Below, piece after piece: positions 8,864 through 17,664 of a DNA stretch of 64,000 nucleotides. The position numbers and the translations under genes were made by a program. The number at the start of each line of letters is the position of its first letter. Positions within the stretch are counted from its first letter, which is position 1. The stretch lies in the NCBI GenBank assembly GCA_034520625.1, contig JAXHNI010000013.1:170933-234932 (forward strand). Direction: 5' to 3'. This DNA is from JAANXG01 sp034520625 (lineage in GTDB: Bacteria > Pseudomonadota > Gammaproteobacteria > Arenicellales > JAANXG01). The notes under the pieces were generated by a model. It saw only the letters and a list, made by a program, of their open reading frames with translations, searched no databases and was not told the origin of the DNA.

Positions 8864-10033
8864 TCAACCCGCCAATGACTCGCGGCGCGGTCCACCGGCT
8901 CCCGGCCGTGCCAGAGCGGAGTCGATACCCGCCGCCAGCGCCGCCGCCCGGTGGATGTCGTTATCCATCACCAGCACGTGGCCCATCTTTCGGCCGGGTT
9001 CCGCCCGGCTCTTGCCATATAGATGCAGGCGCGCTTCCGGCAAGGCCATCACGCCCCCGAAGTCAGGGGCACCGCCGCGCCAAAAGTCGCCGAGCAGGTT
9101 CAACATCACGGCCGGACGAAGCAGCGCCGGGTTCCCGAGCGGCAGCCCGCATATGGCTCTGATGTGCTGCTCGAACTGCGATGTGGCGCAGGCGCCGAAA
9201 CTGTAGTGCCCGCTGTTGTGGGTGCGGGGTGCAATCTCGTTGACCAGCAGGCCGCCGTCGCGGGTCACGAACAACTCGACCGCCATCATCCCGACGTGGC
9301 CCAGTGCGGCGGCGATACGCGCCCCCAGTTCACGGGCCCGGACGTCGAGCTCTGCCGGGATTCCGGCGGGCACCCGGCTGGTGTGCAGGACATGCCGATG
9401 ATGTTCGTTCTCGGCAGTGGGATGGAACTCGATCCGGCCATCCGTTCCCCGGGCGAGCAGCACTGAGATTTCCATAGCGAAGTCGACGCGGGCTTCGATA
9501 ACGGCCGGCGCCTTCGCCAGCGCTTCCCAACCATGGGTCAGCTCCCTCGGGCCGGAGACGCTGACCTGGCCTTTGCCGTCGTAGCCGGACCGCCGGGTCT
9601 TGAGCACGGCCGGAAACCCGACGCGGCGGCTCCCGGCGCGCAGGCTGCCAGCGTCTTGGACCGGTGCGAACGCCGTTTGCGGCAAATCATGCTCCTTCAG
9701 GAAGTGACGCTGCGAAAGCCGGTCCTGGATACGGCGCAACACACGGGACGAGGGGCGAACCAGGGTAAAGGTCTCCAGATGCTCGAGGACATCGGCCGGC
9801 ACGTGCTCGGTATCAACGGTCACGACGGCGCATTGGCGCGCCAGCCGGGCAGCGGCGGCCGCGTCGTCCAGCCTCCCCTCGACGTGGCAATCCGCCACCT
9901 GCGCACCGGGACCGTCGGCATCCGGGTCCAGCACGGCGATACGATAGCCCATGCGGCGGGCCTCCAGCGCCATCATGCGGGCAAGCTGGCCGCCGCCCAT
10001 GAAACCGATCATGCAGCCGGGCTCGATCCTCAT
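8864..10033 (-). CDS. purK: N5-carboxyaminoimidazole ribonucleotide synthase
   Basis: The 389-residue protein is an ATP-grasp enzyme that uses ATP and bicarbonate to turn AIR into N5-CAIR in purine synthesis. It shows the N-terminal IGFMGGGQLARMMALEARRM, DPDADGPGAQVAD, the ATP-grasp segment PAVLKTRRSGYDGKGQ, and the C-terminal MAVELFVTRDGGLLVNEIAP with RTHNSGH. The ATG shares its A with the purE stop (TAATG) and a GGAGGTG binding site lies within the end of purE. It is the last gene of the dabB-dabA-unknown-purE-purK unit, so its bicarbonate substrate may be supplied by the Dab complex encoded upstream. Confidence 0.95.
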   Translation of the reverse strand: MRIEPGCMIGFMGGGQLARMMALEARRMGYRIAVLDPDADGPGAQVADCHVEGRLDDAAAAARLARQCAVVTVDTEHVPADVLEHLETFTLVRPSSRVLRRIQDRLSQRHFLKEHDLPQTAFAPVQDAGSLRAGSRRVGFPAVLKTRRSGYDGKGQVSVSGPRELTHGWEALAKAPAVIEARVDFAMEISVLLARGTDGRIEFHPTAENEHHRHVLHTSRVPAGIPAELDVRARELGARIAAALGHVGMMAVELFVTRDGGLLVNEIAPRTHNSGHYSFGACATSQFEQHIRAICGLPLGNPALLRPAVMLNLLGDFWRGGAPDFGGVMALPEARLHLYGKSRAEPGRKMGHVLVMDNDIHRAAALAAGIDSALARPGAGGPRRESLAG

Positions 10034-10527
10034 TACAACACCTCCGCCAGCACAGCGCTGGTCTGACGTTGTCGATACGCCGCCAGGCGCTCGTCGATCG
10101 CGGGGTCCCCCAGTGCGAGAATCGAAGCGGCCAGCAGCGCCGCGTTGACCGCGCCCGCTTCCCCGATCGCCAGGCTTCCGACCGGCACCCCGCGCGGCAT
10201 CTGAACGATTGACAGCAGCGAATCCAGGCCGCGCAGCGTCCTGGACTGCACCGGCACGCCGAGCACCGGCAGGCGGGTCTTCGATGCCGCCATCCCCGGA
10301 AGGTGCGCCGCGCCCCCCGCCCCGGCGATGAGAACCTCGACGCCCCTGTCCTTCAGGCCCGCAACGTACTCGAACAGCAGGTCGGGCGTACGATGCGCGG
10401 AGACCACTCTGCGCTCGAAAGGGATCTCCAGCGAGGCGAGCGTGTCGGCGACATGGCGCATGGTGCGCCAGTCGCTCTTGCTGCCCATAATGACCGCGAC
10501 TCTCGCGGATGAAATACGCACGCTCAT
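10033..10527 (-). CDS. purE: N5-carboxyaminoimidazole ribonucleotide mutase (class I PurE)
   Basis: The 164-residue product converts N5-CAIR to CAIR. Family motifs are VAVIMGSKSDWRTM, RRVVSAHRTPDLL and IAGAGGAAHLPGM, then PVLGVPV. I chose the ATG at 10525-10527 (MSVRIS) because GGAGGT stands 6 bases upstream and it overlaps the preceding stop (ATGA); an in-frame ATG 50 codons earlier would add a non-homologous Arg-rich stretch. Length and motifs are those of bacterial class I PurE acting with PurK. Here the pair is embedded behind dabBA rather than in a purine locus. Confidence 0.95.
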   Translation of the reverse strand: MSVRISSARVAVIMGSKSDWRTMRHVADTLASLEIPFERRVVSAHRTPDLLFEYVAGLKDRGVEVLIAGAGGAAHLPGMAASKTRLPVLGVPVQSRTLRGLDSLLSIVQMPRGVPVGSLAIGEAGAVNAALLAASILALGDPAIDERLAAYRQRQTSAVLAEVL

Positions 10528-11099
10528 TCGTCCACCTCCGGAAGTGTCAGGGTGCCGTCGGGCTTCCGGGTCAGCCAGGCGTCGCCGATGGCATCCGGAA
10601 AGGCCGCGCGCAGGTCGCGCAAGGCCACGTTGGGCGATCCGCCCGCGACTTCGTTGGCGAAAACCGGGAGGAAACATCCCGCCCCGCCGCTTGCACGGGC
10701 CGCCGGCAGGAAGCTTTCCAGCACCACGCGGAGCCGCGCCGCACCGTCAACTGCCGAGTGCAGGCCATCGCCGTCGAGCTCGCACAGCATCCATACACCC
10801 GATTGCCCGAACGAGGCCCGGATGCCGATGCCGGGCCGGCCCGCGCCGCGTACCGGCAACGCGGGAAGTCCGGCATCCAGCTCCGGTCGCAGCCATGTGC
10901 CGAGCAGCTCGTCCGGCCCGCAGCCTCGGTTGAAGCGGGCAAGGTAACCGAGCAGGCGGCCGGCGGCGCTCATCGCCGGCTCGAGATGCTCGCGGCTGCG
11001 GGTCAGCAGCAAAGCGCTTCCGGCCCTCCGGGGCGGCCGTACCCCGCTCCGGAGCCCTGCGGCCTCACGCGCCCCCTGTGCAATCCGGTCTGCCGTCAT
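10524..11099 (-). CDS. uncharacterised protein between dabA and purE
   Basis: The 191-residue product is not one I recognise. It is soluble-looking with no signal peptide. Visible features are an Arg-rich N-terminus, a segment SALLLTRSREHLEPAMSAAG, then GRLLGYLARFNRGCGPDELL, an HSAVDGAARLRVVLESFL helix and a C-terminal NVALRDLRAAFPDAIGDAW. I start it at the ATG at 11097-11099, which overlaps the dabA stop (ATGA); its own stop overlaps the purE start in the same way. That position implies co-translation with the DAB genes and with purE. It might be an accessory subunit or regulator of the DAB complex, but that is only positional inference. Confidence 0.75.
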   Translation of the reverse strand: MTADRIAQGAREAAGLRSGVRPPRRAGSALLLTRSREHLEPAMSAAGRLLGYLARFNRGCGPDELLGTWLRPELDAGLPALPVRGAGRPGIGIRASFGQSGVWMLCELDGDGLHSAVDGAARLRVVLESFLPAARASGGAGCFLPVFANEVAGGSPNVALRDLRAAFPDAIGDAWLTRKPDGTLTLPEVDE

Positions 11100-13534
11100 T
11101 GCATCGCCTCGAGTATCGAGGCGCACTCGTTCGCTTGAGGCGTGTATCCCGTAGGCCTCCATCGCAGTCCACCGGCGTAGCGCCACGCCAGCGCGCCCCG
11201 CTCGTCAAGCGTCAACAGGCTCGCCCAGCCGTTGTCGAACAGCTCCAGCACGGAAGGATGCCGTCGCAGCACCTCGCTGACTGCTTCGTGCGGGGCCTCT
11301 ATGACGACGCTCAAGCGCAACGGCTGGTGCACCAGCGCCTCGCCGTCGTGCACGGACTGCCAGGGTAAGCCGGTCCGAAGCGCGCCGCCGTTGCCCTCCA
11401 CCACGCCGATGCCCCCGGTAACGTTATGCAGCAGCTTGTTGCCGGCGCCGAAAACGTGCGGCGCCACCGTGGACCCGTAGTACTGCAGGCTGATCCAGCT
11501 CGCGACCACGACGGGCGCGGTGAGGATGAGTTCCAGCACGCCGAAGTCGTGATCCCGCCGCCAGTCGTATTCGTGCAGGAACGCCCGTCCCTGCAGATCG
11601 AGGCCCCGGGTCCGCTGCCTGGGCGCGGCCACGAAGACCCGGCATCCGGCCAGCGCCCACTCGGGCCGGATTTGTGACCAGTCGCGCCCGCGGCGCGGGA
11701 TGTCGCCCCGCCCGGACGCGAAGGGAAGCCGCGCGATGCGCTCGGCGCGAGCCCGCTCGCCGGCGGCGGCCAGCCAGCCGCGCAGCCGATCCAGGTCCGC
11801 CGCGTGGCCATTGGCGGGCTGGTCGGTATCGTAGAGACGAACCTCATCCGTGGTGGTGTCGTGCAGGGCGGCCACGAACAGCGTATCGGAAGGTATATCA
11901 ATGCCCTGTGCGGCGAGTCCCTCACGAACCTGCTCATCGTTCAACAGGCCGGCAAGCAACCGCGCGTTGACGTCTCCGCCGTGGCCGCCGCAGGCGCCGC
12001 AGTGCAGCGCGCTCGCGTGCGGGTTGTTCACGATGCCGGCCGCATGACCGACCAGCAGGACCAGGCGGCCGAAGCCGTCGGTCAGTGACATAGCTCTGAG
12101 CACCGATTCCGCCAGCCGCGTTGCCTCCGCTGCAGCCGGCTCGGGATCGAATCGCGGCGCGGGCTCGTCATGCGCGGGCGGACGGGCCAGCCCGAGGGCG
12201 TCGCGAAGCAGCTTGACGATGTATATCGGACCGGCCGCCTCCACGAAGGCGAACGAAGATACCGCCGCCAGCTTGAAACGGCCCCATGCGCGCACGGCGC
12301 GGTGGGCGACCCGGGTCGCTCGGTCCGCCGCCGCGAGCGACGATCCGCCCGTGCGACTGCACAGCGACGGCTGCAGCAGCGCCGGCAGGCGATGCTCGCC
12401 GACGTCTGACGCGAAACGCCGGTGAGACACCGGCAAGCCGAAAAACCCCGCGAAGCCCAGCGTCTGTATCCCGGGCGCCGCGTCTTCCAGCGCGCGCCGG
12501 AGCACCTCGGAGCGCACGTCGATACAGAAAACCGCCTGCAAATCCGGACGCGGGCATGGCGCCGACGGGCTGGTCTCCGCCAGCGTCCGCCCCAGACGAC
12601 GCTGGACCGCCCGCTCGGCCGCGTCCTGGAGAATGATGTCCACCATCTGCTCGCCGGTCGCCCGCATGGGCTTCGCATACTCGCCCCGCACGGACTTCCA
12701 GACCGGCTCCATCCGCCGGGCATGCCGCTCGTAGAGCGCGGCTTCCCAGATTATCCGGATGGCCAGGAGATCGATCAGCGTGTCATCCCGCTCCCCCGCA
12801 AGCTCCGCCTGCCATGCCAGACCGCGCGCGTACTGGGACCAGCCGCCCAGCGTCATGAGCAGGCGGTGGAAATAGTTTTCCAACTCTCCGTCCTCCAGCC
12901 CGAGCGACCGGCACTCGCACTCGAGCGCCGCAGCGGCGGAATCGGGCGCTCGATCCACGCGCGCGGCGAACCCCCGCAGGCCCATGATCTCGGGGGTCAG
13001 ATCGTGGGTCGCGAAACTGCGCCAGGCCGCATAAGCGCTCCTGCCCCGGGGCGCCGACCACAACGCCTGGCCGGCGTCGAAGTACCCCGCCGCCCAGGCG
13101 CCGATCCGGTCCTCGACGATGCCGGGCCAGTCCAGACCGGCATTCCGCGCGGCCAGTTCCGCGACAGTTGGCAGAGCCTCGGGCGCGGGTGTGGATCGTT
13201 TCGCCGCGGCTTTCAGCGCCGCCGGGCCTGCCGGCCGCTGGTCGATCGGCGCCGCGGCAAGCGCCTCCGCCAGATCCGCGTCGGTGATCAGGCCCGACTT
13301 GATGGATTCGTCGTACCATTGCCGCGGCATGGTCGTTGCGGCACCCGCGACGCGTGCCAGACGTGCCGTCGCACCCGCGAACGACTCACCGCACTGACCG
13401 AGGAATGGGTTGACGGCAATCGCGGTCGACAGCGGCCACGCCGGCGGCACCGCCTGCGCGGCCGCCCGGGCTGCGGACATCCAGACCGACTCCGTATCCG
13501 CGGCCGGCGTGAACGTGCCCCTGTGAGCGTTCAT
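11096..13534 (-). CDS. dabA: DabA, carbonic anhydrase-like subunit of the DAB inorganic-carbon complex
   Basis: The 812-residue protein belongs to the DUF2309/DabA family. It carries the presumed zinc and active-site residues of a beta-carbonic-anhydrase-like site: C337 and D339 in VFCIDVRSE, H497 in LVGHAAG and C512 in HCGACGG. The C-to-D and H-to-C spacings (2 and 15) equal those described for Halothiobacillus DabA (C351, D353, H524, C539). With the membrane subunit DabB it hydrates CO2 to bicarbonate in one direction, driven by an ion gradient. The ATG at 13532-13534 overlaps the dabB stop (ATGA); the frame stays open further upstream but that part is a shadow of dabB. Its stop overlaps the next gene. 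Confidence 0.93.
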   Translation of the reverse strand: MNAHRGTFTPAADTESVWMSAARAAAQAVPPAWPLSTAIAVNPFLGQCGESFAGATARLARVAGAATTMPRQWYDESIKSGLITDADLAEALAAAPIDQRPAGPAALKAAAKRSTPAPEALPTVAELAARNAGLDWPGIVEDRIGAWAAGYFDAGQALWSAPRGRSAYAAWRSFATHDLTPEIMGLRGFAARVDRAPDSAAAALECECRSLGLEDGELENYFHRLLMTLGGWSQYARGLAWQAELAGERDDTLIDLLAIRIIWEAALYERHARRMEPVWKSVRGEYAKPMRATGEQMVDIILQDAAERAVQRRLGRTLAETSPSAPCPRPDLQAVFCIDVRSEVLRRALEDAAPGIQTLGFAGFFGLPVSHRRFASDVGEHRLPALLQPSLCSRTGGSSLAAADRATRVAHRAVRAWGRFKLAAVSSFAFVEAAGPIYIVKLLRDALGLARPPAHDEPAPRFDPEPAAAEATRLAESVLRAMSLTDGFGRLVLLVGHAAGIVNNPHASALHCGACGGHGGDVNARLLAGLLNDEQVREGLAAQGIDIPSDTLFVAALHDTTTDEVRLYDTDQPANGHAADLDRLRGWLAAAGERARAERIARLPFASGRGDIPRRGRDWSQIRPEWALAGCRVFVAAPRQRTRGLDLQGRAFLHEYDWRRDHDFGVLELILTAPVVVASWISLQYYGSTVAPHVFGAGNKLLHNVTGGIGVVEGNGGALRTGLPWQSVHDGEALVHQPLRLSVVIEAPHEAVSEVLRRHPSVLELFDNGWASLLTLDERGALAWRYAGGLRWRPTGYTPQANECASILEAMQ

Positions 13535-15108
13535 TGTGGGCGGACCGCGGGCACTGCCGAAGACGTGCCCGGATGCCGGGACCAAGTGCCGAGCAAGCGG
13601 TCCAGCAAGGCGTTCGCGTAGAGGCCGTTGTAAAGGTGCACGCGCACACCGGCGGCCGCCGGGTGATGCGCCCACAGCGGGAACATGGCTTGTGCCACGG
13701 CCACCAGGCCGAAACTGACCACGGCCAGGGAGATCAACGCCCACTCGAGCGGACCCGGCGCCGGCACGGCCGGCAGGGTTCCCGCCATCGCCCACTCCGC
13801 GGCGGCATGCAGGGCGAAGTAGCCGGCCGACGCGGCAACCGAGTACGCCACGGTCCGTCGCGTCAGCGCGCGGGGAGCGGCGTCGGCGAGCCCCTGGGCT
13901 ATGAGATACGCCACGCCGAATATCAGGATCGCCCCGAGGGCGACGGCTTGCGGCGACTTGGACTCCAGTCCGAAGATCAACCCGACACCCGCGTATACGA
14001 CCAACGCCGCCACGAACGCGCGGCCCACGGCGGCGGCGCCGGGCACGGCCACCGGTCCCGGGCGCCGGATGGCCGCGACGTTGTCCACCGCGCTGCCGGC
14101 GGCGAGAAACGCATGCGCCTTGTACAAAGAATGCGCGCAGATGTGCAGCATCGCCAGCGGAAACAGGGCGAGACCGCATTGGAAAAACATGAAGCCCATC
14201 TGGGCCACCGTCGACCAGGCCAGGGATGTCTTCACCGCCGGCTGGGTGAGCATGACCAGGCTGCCGAACAACGCGGTGCCCCCGCCCAGGATCACCAGCA
14301 CGGCCAGCACCCCCGGTGCGAGCAGCATGACATCGGCGAAGCGAATGAGCAGAAATCCGCCTGCGTTGATCACGCCGGCGTGCAGGAGCGCGGACACCGG
14401 TGTCGGCGTTTCCATTACCTCGGTAAGCCATCCGTGGGTGGGAAACTGGGCCGACTTCAGGAGCGCGGCGACCGCAAGAAAGGCCGCGGCGTACCAGGCT
14501 GCGTCGGAGGCCTGGCCGGAGCGGGCGGCGGCAAGTATCTCGCCTATGTTCCCGGTGCCGTAGGCGACGGCGAGCAGCGCGATGCCGGCAATGAGCGCGG
14601 TGTCAGCCGCACGTGCAGCCACCGCTTTCTTGCGCGCGGCGCGCCGGGCCGCGGATCGTTGGGGATAAAACAAGAGTAGCCGGCGCAGGCAGATCCCGGT
14701 CGCTATCCAGGCACCCGCCAGCAGCGCGAGATGACCGGCCTGCACCAGAAGCAGCACCATGGCCAGGGTGGCGCAAAGCCAGCCCGTGAACACGCCACGG
14801 CGCGGCTCGCCCTCCAGGTAAACGGCCGCGTAGCGCACCACTATCCAGCCGACAAACGACACCAGCAAAAGCATCACGACGCTGACCGCGTCCAGGCGGA
14901 TCCATTGACCGACACCGCCGACCGCGGGGGCAGCGACCGCACCGATGACCACGAGTAGCCCCGGAGCGGTACAGACGATCGCTGCCAGCGCCGCGGCCTC
15001 TGCGAGCCGCGCGGCGCGGGTTGCCCCGCGCCCCGGGACGCGGAACGCCGTCACGGCCGCGGCGAGCAGCACGAGGGGGGCGGCAATCGACGCCAGATGT
15101 ATCACCAT
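13531..15108 (-). CDS. dabB: DabB, NuoL/MrpA-like membrane subunit of the DAB complex
   Basis: The 525-residue integral membrane protein has about a dozen hydrophobic helices and the proton-antiporter family motif in AALLKSAQFPTHGWLTEVME followed by TPTPVSALLHAGVINAGGF. Lys, Glu and His residues used for ion translocation in NuoL-like proteins are present. It couples cation flow to CO2 hydration by DabA. It is the first gene of the operon, reads away from a divergent LysR gene, and its stop overlaps the dabA start. Length is in the usual DabB range. Confidence 0.93.
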   Translation of the reverse strand: MVIHLASIAAPLVLLAAAVTAFRVPGRGATRAARLAEAAALAAIVCTAPGLLVVIGAVAAPAVGGVGQWIRLDAVSVVMLLLVSFVGWIVVRYAAVYLEGEPRRGVFTGWLCATLAMVLLLVQAGHLALLAGAWIATGICLRRLLLFYPQRSAARRAARKKAVAARAADTALIAGIALLAVAYGTGNIGEILAAARSGQASDAAWYAAAFLAVAALLKSAQFPTHGWLTEVMETPTPVSALLHAGVINAGGFLLIRFADVMLLAPGVLAVLVILGGGTALFGSLVMLTQPAVKTSLAWSTVAQMGFMFFQCGLALFPLAMLHICAHSLYKAHAFLAAGSAVDNVAAIRRPGPVAVPGAAAVGRAFVAALVVYAGVGLIFGLESKSPQAVALGAILIFGVAYLIAQGLADAAPRALTRRTVAYSVAASAGYFALHAAAEWAMAGTLPAVPAPGPLEWALISLAVVSFGLVAVAQAMFPLWAHHPAAAGVRVHLYNGLYANALLDRLLGTWSRHPGTSSAVPAVRPQ

Positions 15109-15227
15109 GAACCGGACTCCACTACGGGTTTCGCGTGGGGATGATAGGCGGCCGGAACTTATAATAAAAATTCATTATTTGTTATTTTTCGTTCTAATAA
15201 ATAGAATAGTAAAAACCGGCGACGACC
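15109..15227. promoter_or_regulatory. divergent promoter region, dabB / lysR
   Basis: This 119-bp intergenic stretch is the most AT-rich segment of the neighbourhood (15160-15210). It holds the inverted arms AAAAAT and ATTTTT separated by 12 bases (about 15165-15190), within the size of a LysR-type T-N11-A box, and several TATAAT-like hexamers on both strands. LysR-family regulators usually bind between themselves and the divergent target operon, so this is the likely operator for control of the dab-pur operon. Confidence 0.5.
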
Positions 15228-16100
15228 ATGGCTCATCTCAACTTCCACCATCTTCGCTATTTCTGGATCGTTGCCAAAGAGGGGCACCTGACCCGCGCGG
15301 CGGAGCGGCTGCACGTATCCCAATCGGCGCTGTCCTCTCAGATCCGGCAACTGGAGAGCCAGCTCGGCCATGACCTGTTCATTCGCGAGGGCCGCCGCCT
15401 TCGCCTGACGGCAGTCGGTGCTCTGACCCTCGATTACGCCGAGGCGATTTTTTCACTGGGCAACGAGCTGGTGGGAACACTGGGCGGCAGCCAGGAGACC
15501 GTGCAGCGGATCCGTGTAGGTGCCGTGGCGACGCTTTCGCGCAATTTCCAGGAAAACTTCCTGCGGCCGATCATCGGCATGCAGAACCTTCAAATCGTAC
15601 TGGAGTCGGCGGGGCTCGGTGAGCTGCTGGATCGATTGGCGGTTCACAAGCTGGACCTCGTTCTCTCGAATCGGCCTGTCGCGGCAGACGCGCAGCAGGC
15701 TTTGCGCTGCCGACGAATCGCCCACCAGAAGGTTTACCTGGTCGGGCCGCCGCGCCGCCGCCGTAAGGCGTTTCGCTTCCCCCGCGACGTCGCCGATCTC
15801 GATCTGCTGCTGCCGGGGCGCAGCAGCGACATACGCAGCCAGTTCATGTCGTTGTGCGACGGGCTCAGCCCGGGTCCACGCGTACACGCGGAGGTGGACG
15901 ACATGGCCATGCTGCGACTGATGGCCCGGGACTCCGGCGCGGTGGCCGTTGTGCCGGAAGTGGTGGTGCAGGACGAACTGCGCAGCGGCGTTCTGCAGAA
16001 GTACTGCGAAGTGCCGAAGGTGTTCGAGAACTTCTACGCGATTACCACCCAGCGGCATCTGCAGCCGGCCGTTTTGAAGGACCTGCTCGCCGCATCCTGA
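15228..16100 (+). CDS. LysR-family regulator (NhaR-like), probable regulator of the dab operon
   Basis: The 290-residue protein starts with the NhaR-like sequence LNFHHLRYFWIVAKEGHLTR and a winged helix-turn-helix (AAERLHVSQSALSSQIRQLE), followed by a ligand-binding domain from about residue 90. It is divergent from dabB with a 119-bp AT-rich gap. LysR genes next to dab operons are known from sulfur oxidisers, where they respond to low CO2, so a similar role here is likely but inferred. The start ATG fits the start of the family and no other start is needed. Confidence 0.88.
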   Translation: MAHLNFHHLRYFWIVAKEGHLTRAAERLHVSQSALSSQIRQLESQLGHDLFIREGRRLRLTAVGALTLDYAEAIFSLGNELVGTLGGSQETVQRIRVGAVATLSRNFQENFLRPIIGMQNLQIVLESAGLGELLDRLAVHKLDLVLSNRPVAADAQQALRCRRIAHQKVYLVGPPRRRRKAFRFPRDVADLDLLLPGRSSDIRSQFMSLCDGLSPGPRVHAEVDDMAMLRLMARDSGAVAVVPEVVVQDELRSGVLQKYCEVPKVFENFYAITTQRHLQPAVLKDLLAAS

Positions 16101-16532
16101 GGCCCGCCGGTAAGCACCACCCCGGCACGCCGGTTATTGCGACCGCTGAATCAGGAAGGTGAAGATCTTGGGAACCGAAACAGCGATCAGTTGCGCCGCC
16201 TACGGATAGGCGGGATAACCGATATCGCTGACGGCCAGAAGGCGCTTGCGGGGCGGGTGTTGGCGGCAGGTTGCGGGGGTGTGGGGGACGAATTAGTGCC
16301 CAAACGGCCTGCGAGTAGGCGAGGAGCGCCGGTCAGTGAGGAATTTAGCTGCTGAGCTGGGAACGGCAAAACTGGAAGATGTCCCACCCGCTTCTATAGA
16401 TCAATTCTTGAAAGAATCTCCGATTCAGGTCGTAAAAAACTGGGCGCACTCATTTCGACGACGCCGACTTCCGCTCCGAAAGGGGACCGGTAGCTCAAGA
16501 CGGCCGTGCTCCGGACGGTGTCCGTTCCGGGG
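16101..16532. other. intergenic, no recognised feature
   Basis: This 432-bp gap lies between two converging genes (lysR and the DUF1513 gene). Short open frames are present on both strands but none has a ribosome binding site or a family-like composition. I see no clear hairpin-plus-T-run terminator, although one would be expected here. Confidence 0.6.
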
Positions 16533-17651
16533 TCAGGCTTCTGCGTTGATCATATGGTTGTCCCAGCGGCCGCCGTCTAGGAAAGCGGAGGCAATCGGCC
16601 GGCTTTTGCCGCTTCGTGCGTCGACAACTACGACGCCCCCACCGCCGCTGCTGGCCAGGAATAAACCCGGTCCCGTGCCCGGCGCGATGCCGCTGCCGTC
16701 CGGAACGGTGGCGTGAGACAGTTGGTTTCCGGTTCCGGCATCCCAGAACGTGTAGACATTGCCGCGCGGGGACGACACCGCGAATACACGTCTGCTCACG
16801 TCGAAGACGGTACTGCCGCAATACTGCTTCATCCCGCGCAGGACGTACTCCGGGCCGGCAAGCAGTTGCGGCTCGCGATCGCCGCGGTGCGTTCCCACCA
16901 GAGGGACCAGGTTCCCCGCGGGCCCGACATACTGCATGGCGAACGCCACCGTGTCGCCACGGCCCACGGCGATGTGACGAATACTGAGCTGATGCAGCGC
17001 CGGTGCCAGACGAACTTTCTTCCGTAACCGGCCGTCCCGCCGGTTCAGGTAAACCAGGGATGGCTTCATGGTAGGGACATTCAACTTGATCCGCGGAAAG
17101 TCGGGATGCGTCAGGATGCCGCCGTTGGCCACCACCAGGGTCTCGCCGTCGGACAACATTTTGATATCGTGAGGTCCGGCGCCGTGGCTGGACAGCTCGC
17201 CGACCCGTCGATAGCTGTCCTGTGCATCGTAGACACCGACCACCCCCCGCTCGCCTTCGAAGTCATTCTCGGTCGCGTACAGCAGACGTCCAGCAGCATC
17301 GAAAACACCGTGGCCGTAAAAGCGACGGTCTTCGCGCGGCACTATATCGCCGACGACGGCGCCGCGCTCGAGGTCTATGACCCGCGCGAACGAACCCGGA
17401 CGTCGGGCGAAATGAACGACGTCCCGTCCGCCGGGATGCAAGGCGAAGGAATGACCACGAGCCGGCAGGGGCAGATCGAACAACGGCTCGCCCGAAGGCG
17501 TGAAACCGCTGACCCGGAATTCGCCCTGTTCGGTCGCCCGCGCGCTCAGATACAGGCGCCGGCCGGCATCGGCGCGCAACGACAACGGCAGCAACGACCA
17601 GGACAGGCCGCCTGCCATCATGCCCAGCAGGGCGCGTCGGCTAGTCAGCAT
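16533..17651 (-). CDS. DUF1513 family periplasmic protein
   Basis: The 372-residue protein begins with a twin-arginine type signal (SRRALLGMMAGGLSW) followed by a beta-propeller-like body with family motifs GHSFALHPGG, HGVFDAAGRLLYATENDFEG, SHGAGPHDIKML and HQLSIRHIAV. DUF1513 proteins are found beside imelysins and di-heme oxidoreductases in iron-regulated clusters; their biochemical role is unknown. It is the last gene of the run LbtU-imelysin-oxidoreductase-imelysin, starting 13 bp after the second imelysin gene. Confidence 0.88.
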   Translation of the reverse strand: MLTSRRALLGMMAGGLSWSLLPLSLRADAGRRLYLSARATEQGEFRVSGFTPSGEPLFDLPLPARGHSFALHPGGRDVVHFARRPGSFARVIDLERGAVVGDIVPREDRRFYGHGVFDAAGRLLYATENDFEGERGVVGVYDAQDSYRRVGELSSHGAGPHDIKMLSDGETLVVANGGILTHPDFPRIKLNVPTMKPSLVYLNRRDGRLRKKVRLAPALHQLSIRHIAVGRGDTVAFAMQYVGPAGNLVPLVGTHRGDREPQLLAGPEYVLRGMKQYCGSTVFDVSRRVFAVSSPRGNVYTFWDAGTGNQLSHATVPDGSGIAPGTGPGLFLASSGGGGVVVVDARSGKSRPIASAFLDGGRWDNHMINAEA

Positions 17652-17664
17652 TCACTCGATACCT

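Noticed and set aside
10528..10677. A 50-codon extension of PurE
   Set aside because: The extension is not homologous; the internal ATG has GGAGGT and the family start.
13535..14431. A 300-codon N-terminal extension of DabA
   Set aside because: It overlaps dabB in another frame, is Arg/Gly-rich, and the true start overlaps the dabB stop.
16137..16716. Short open frames after lysR
   Set aside because: They have no binding site, odd composition, and they overlap the end of the DUF1513 gene.
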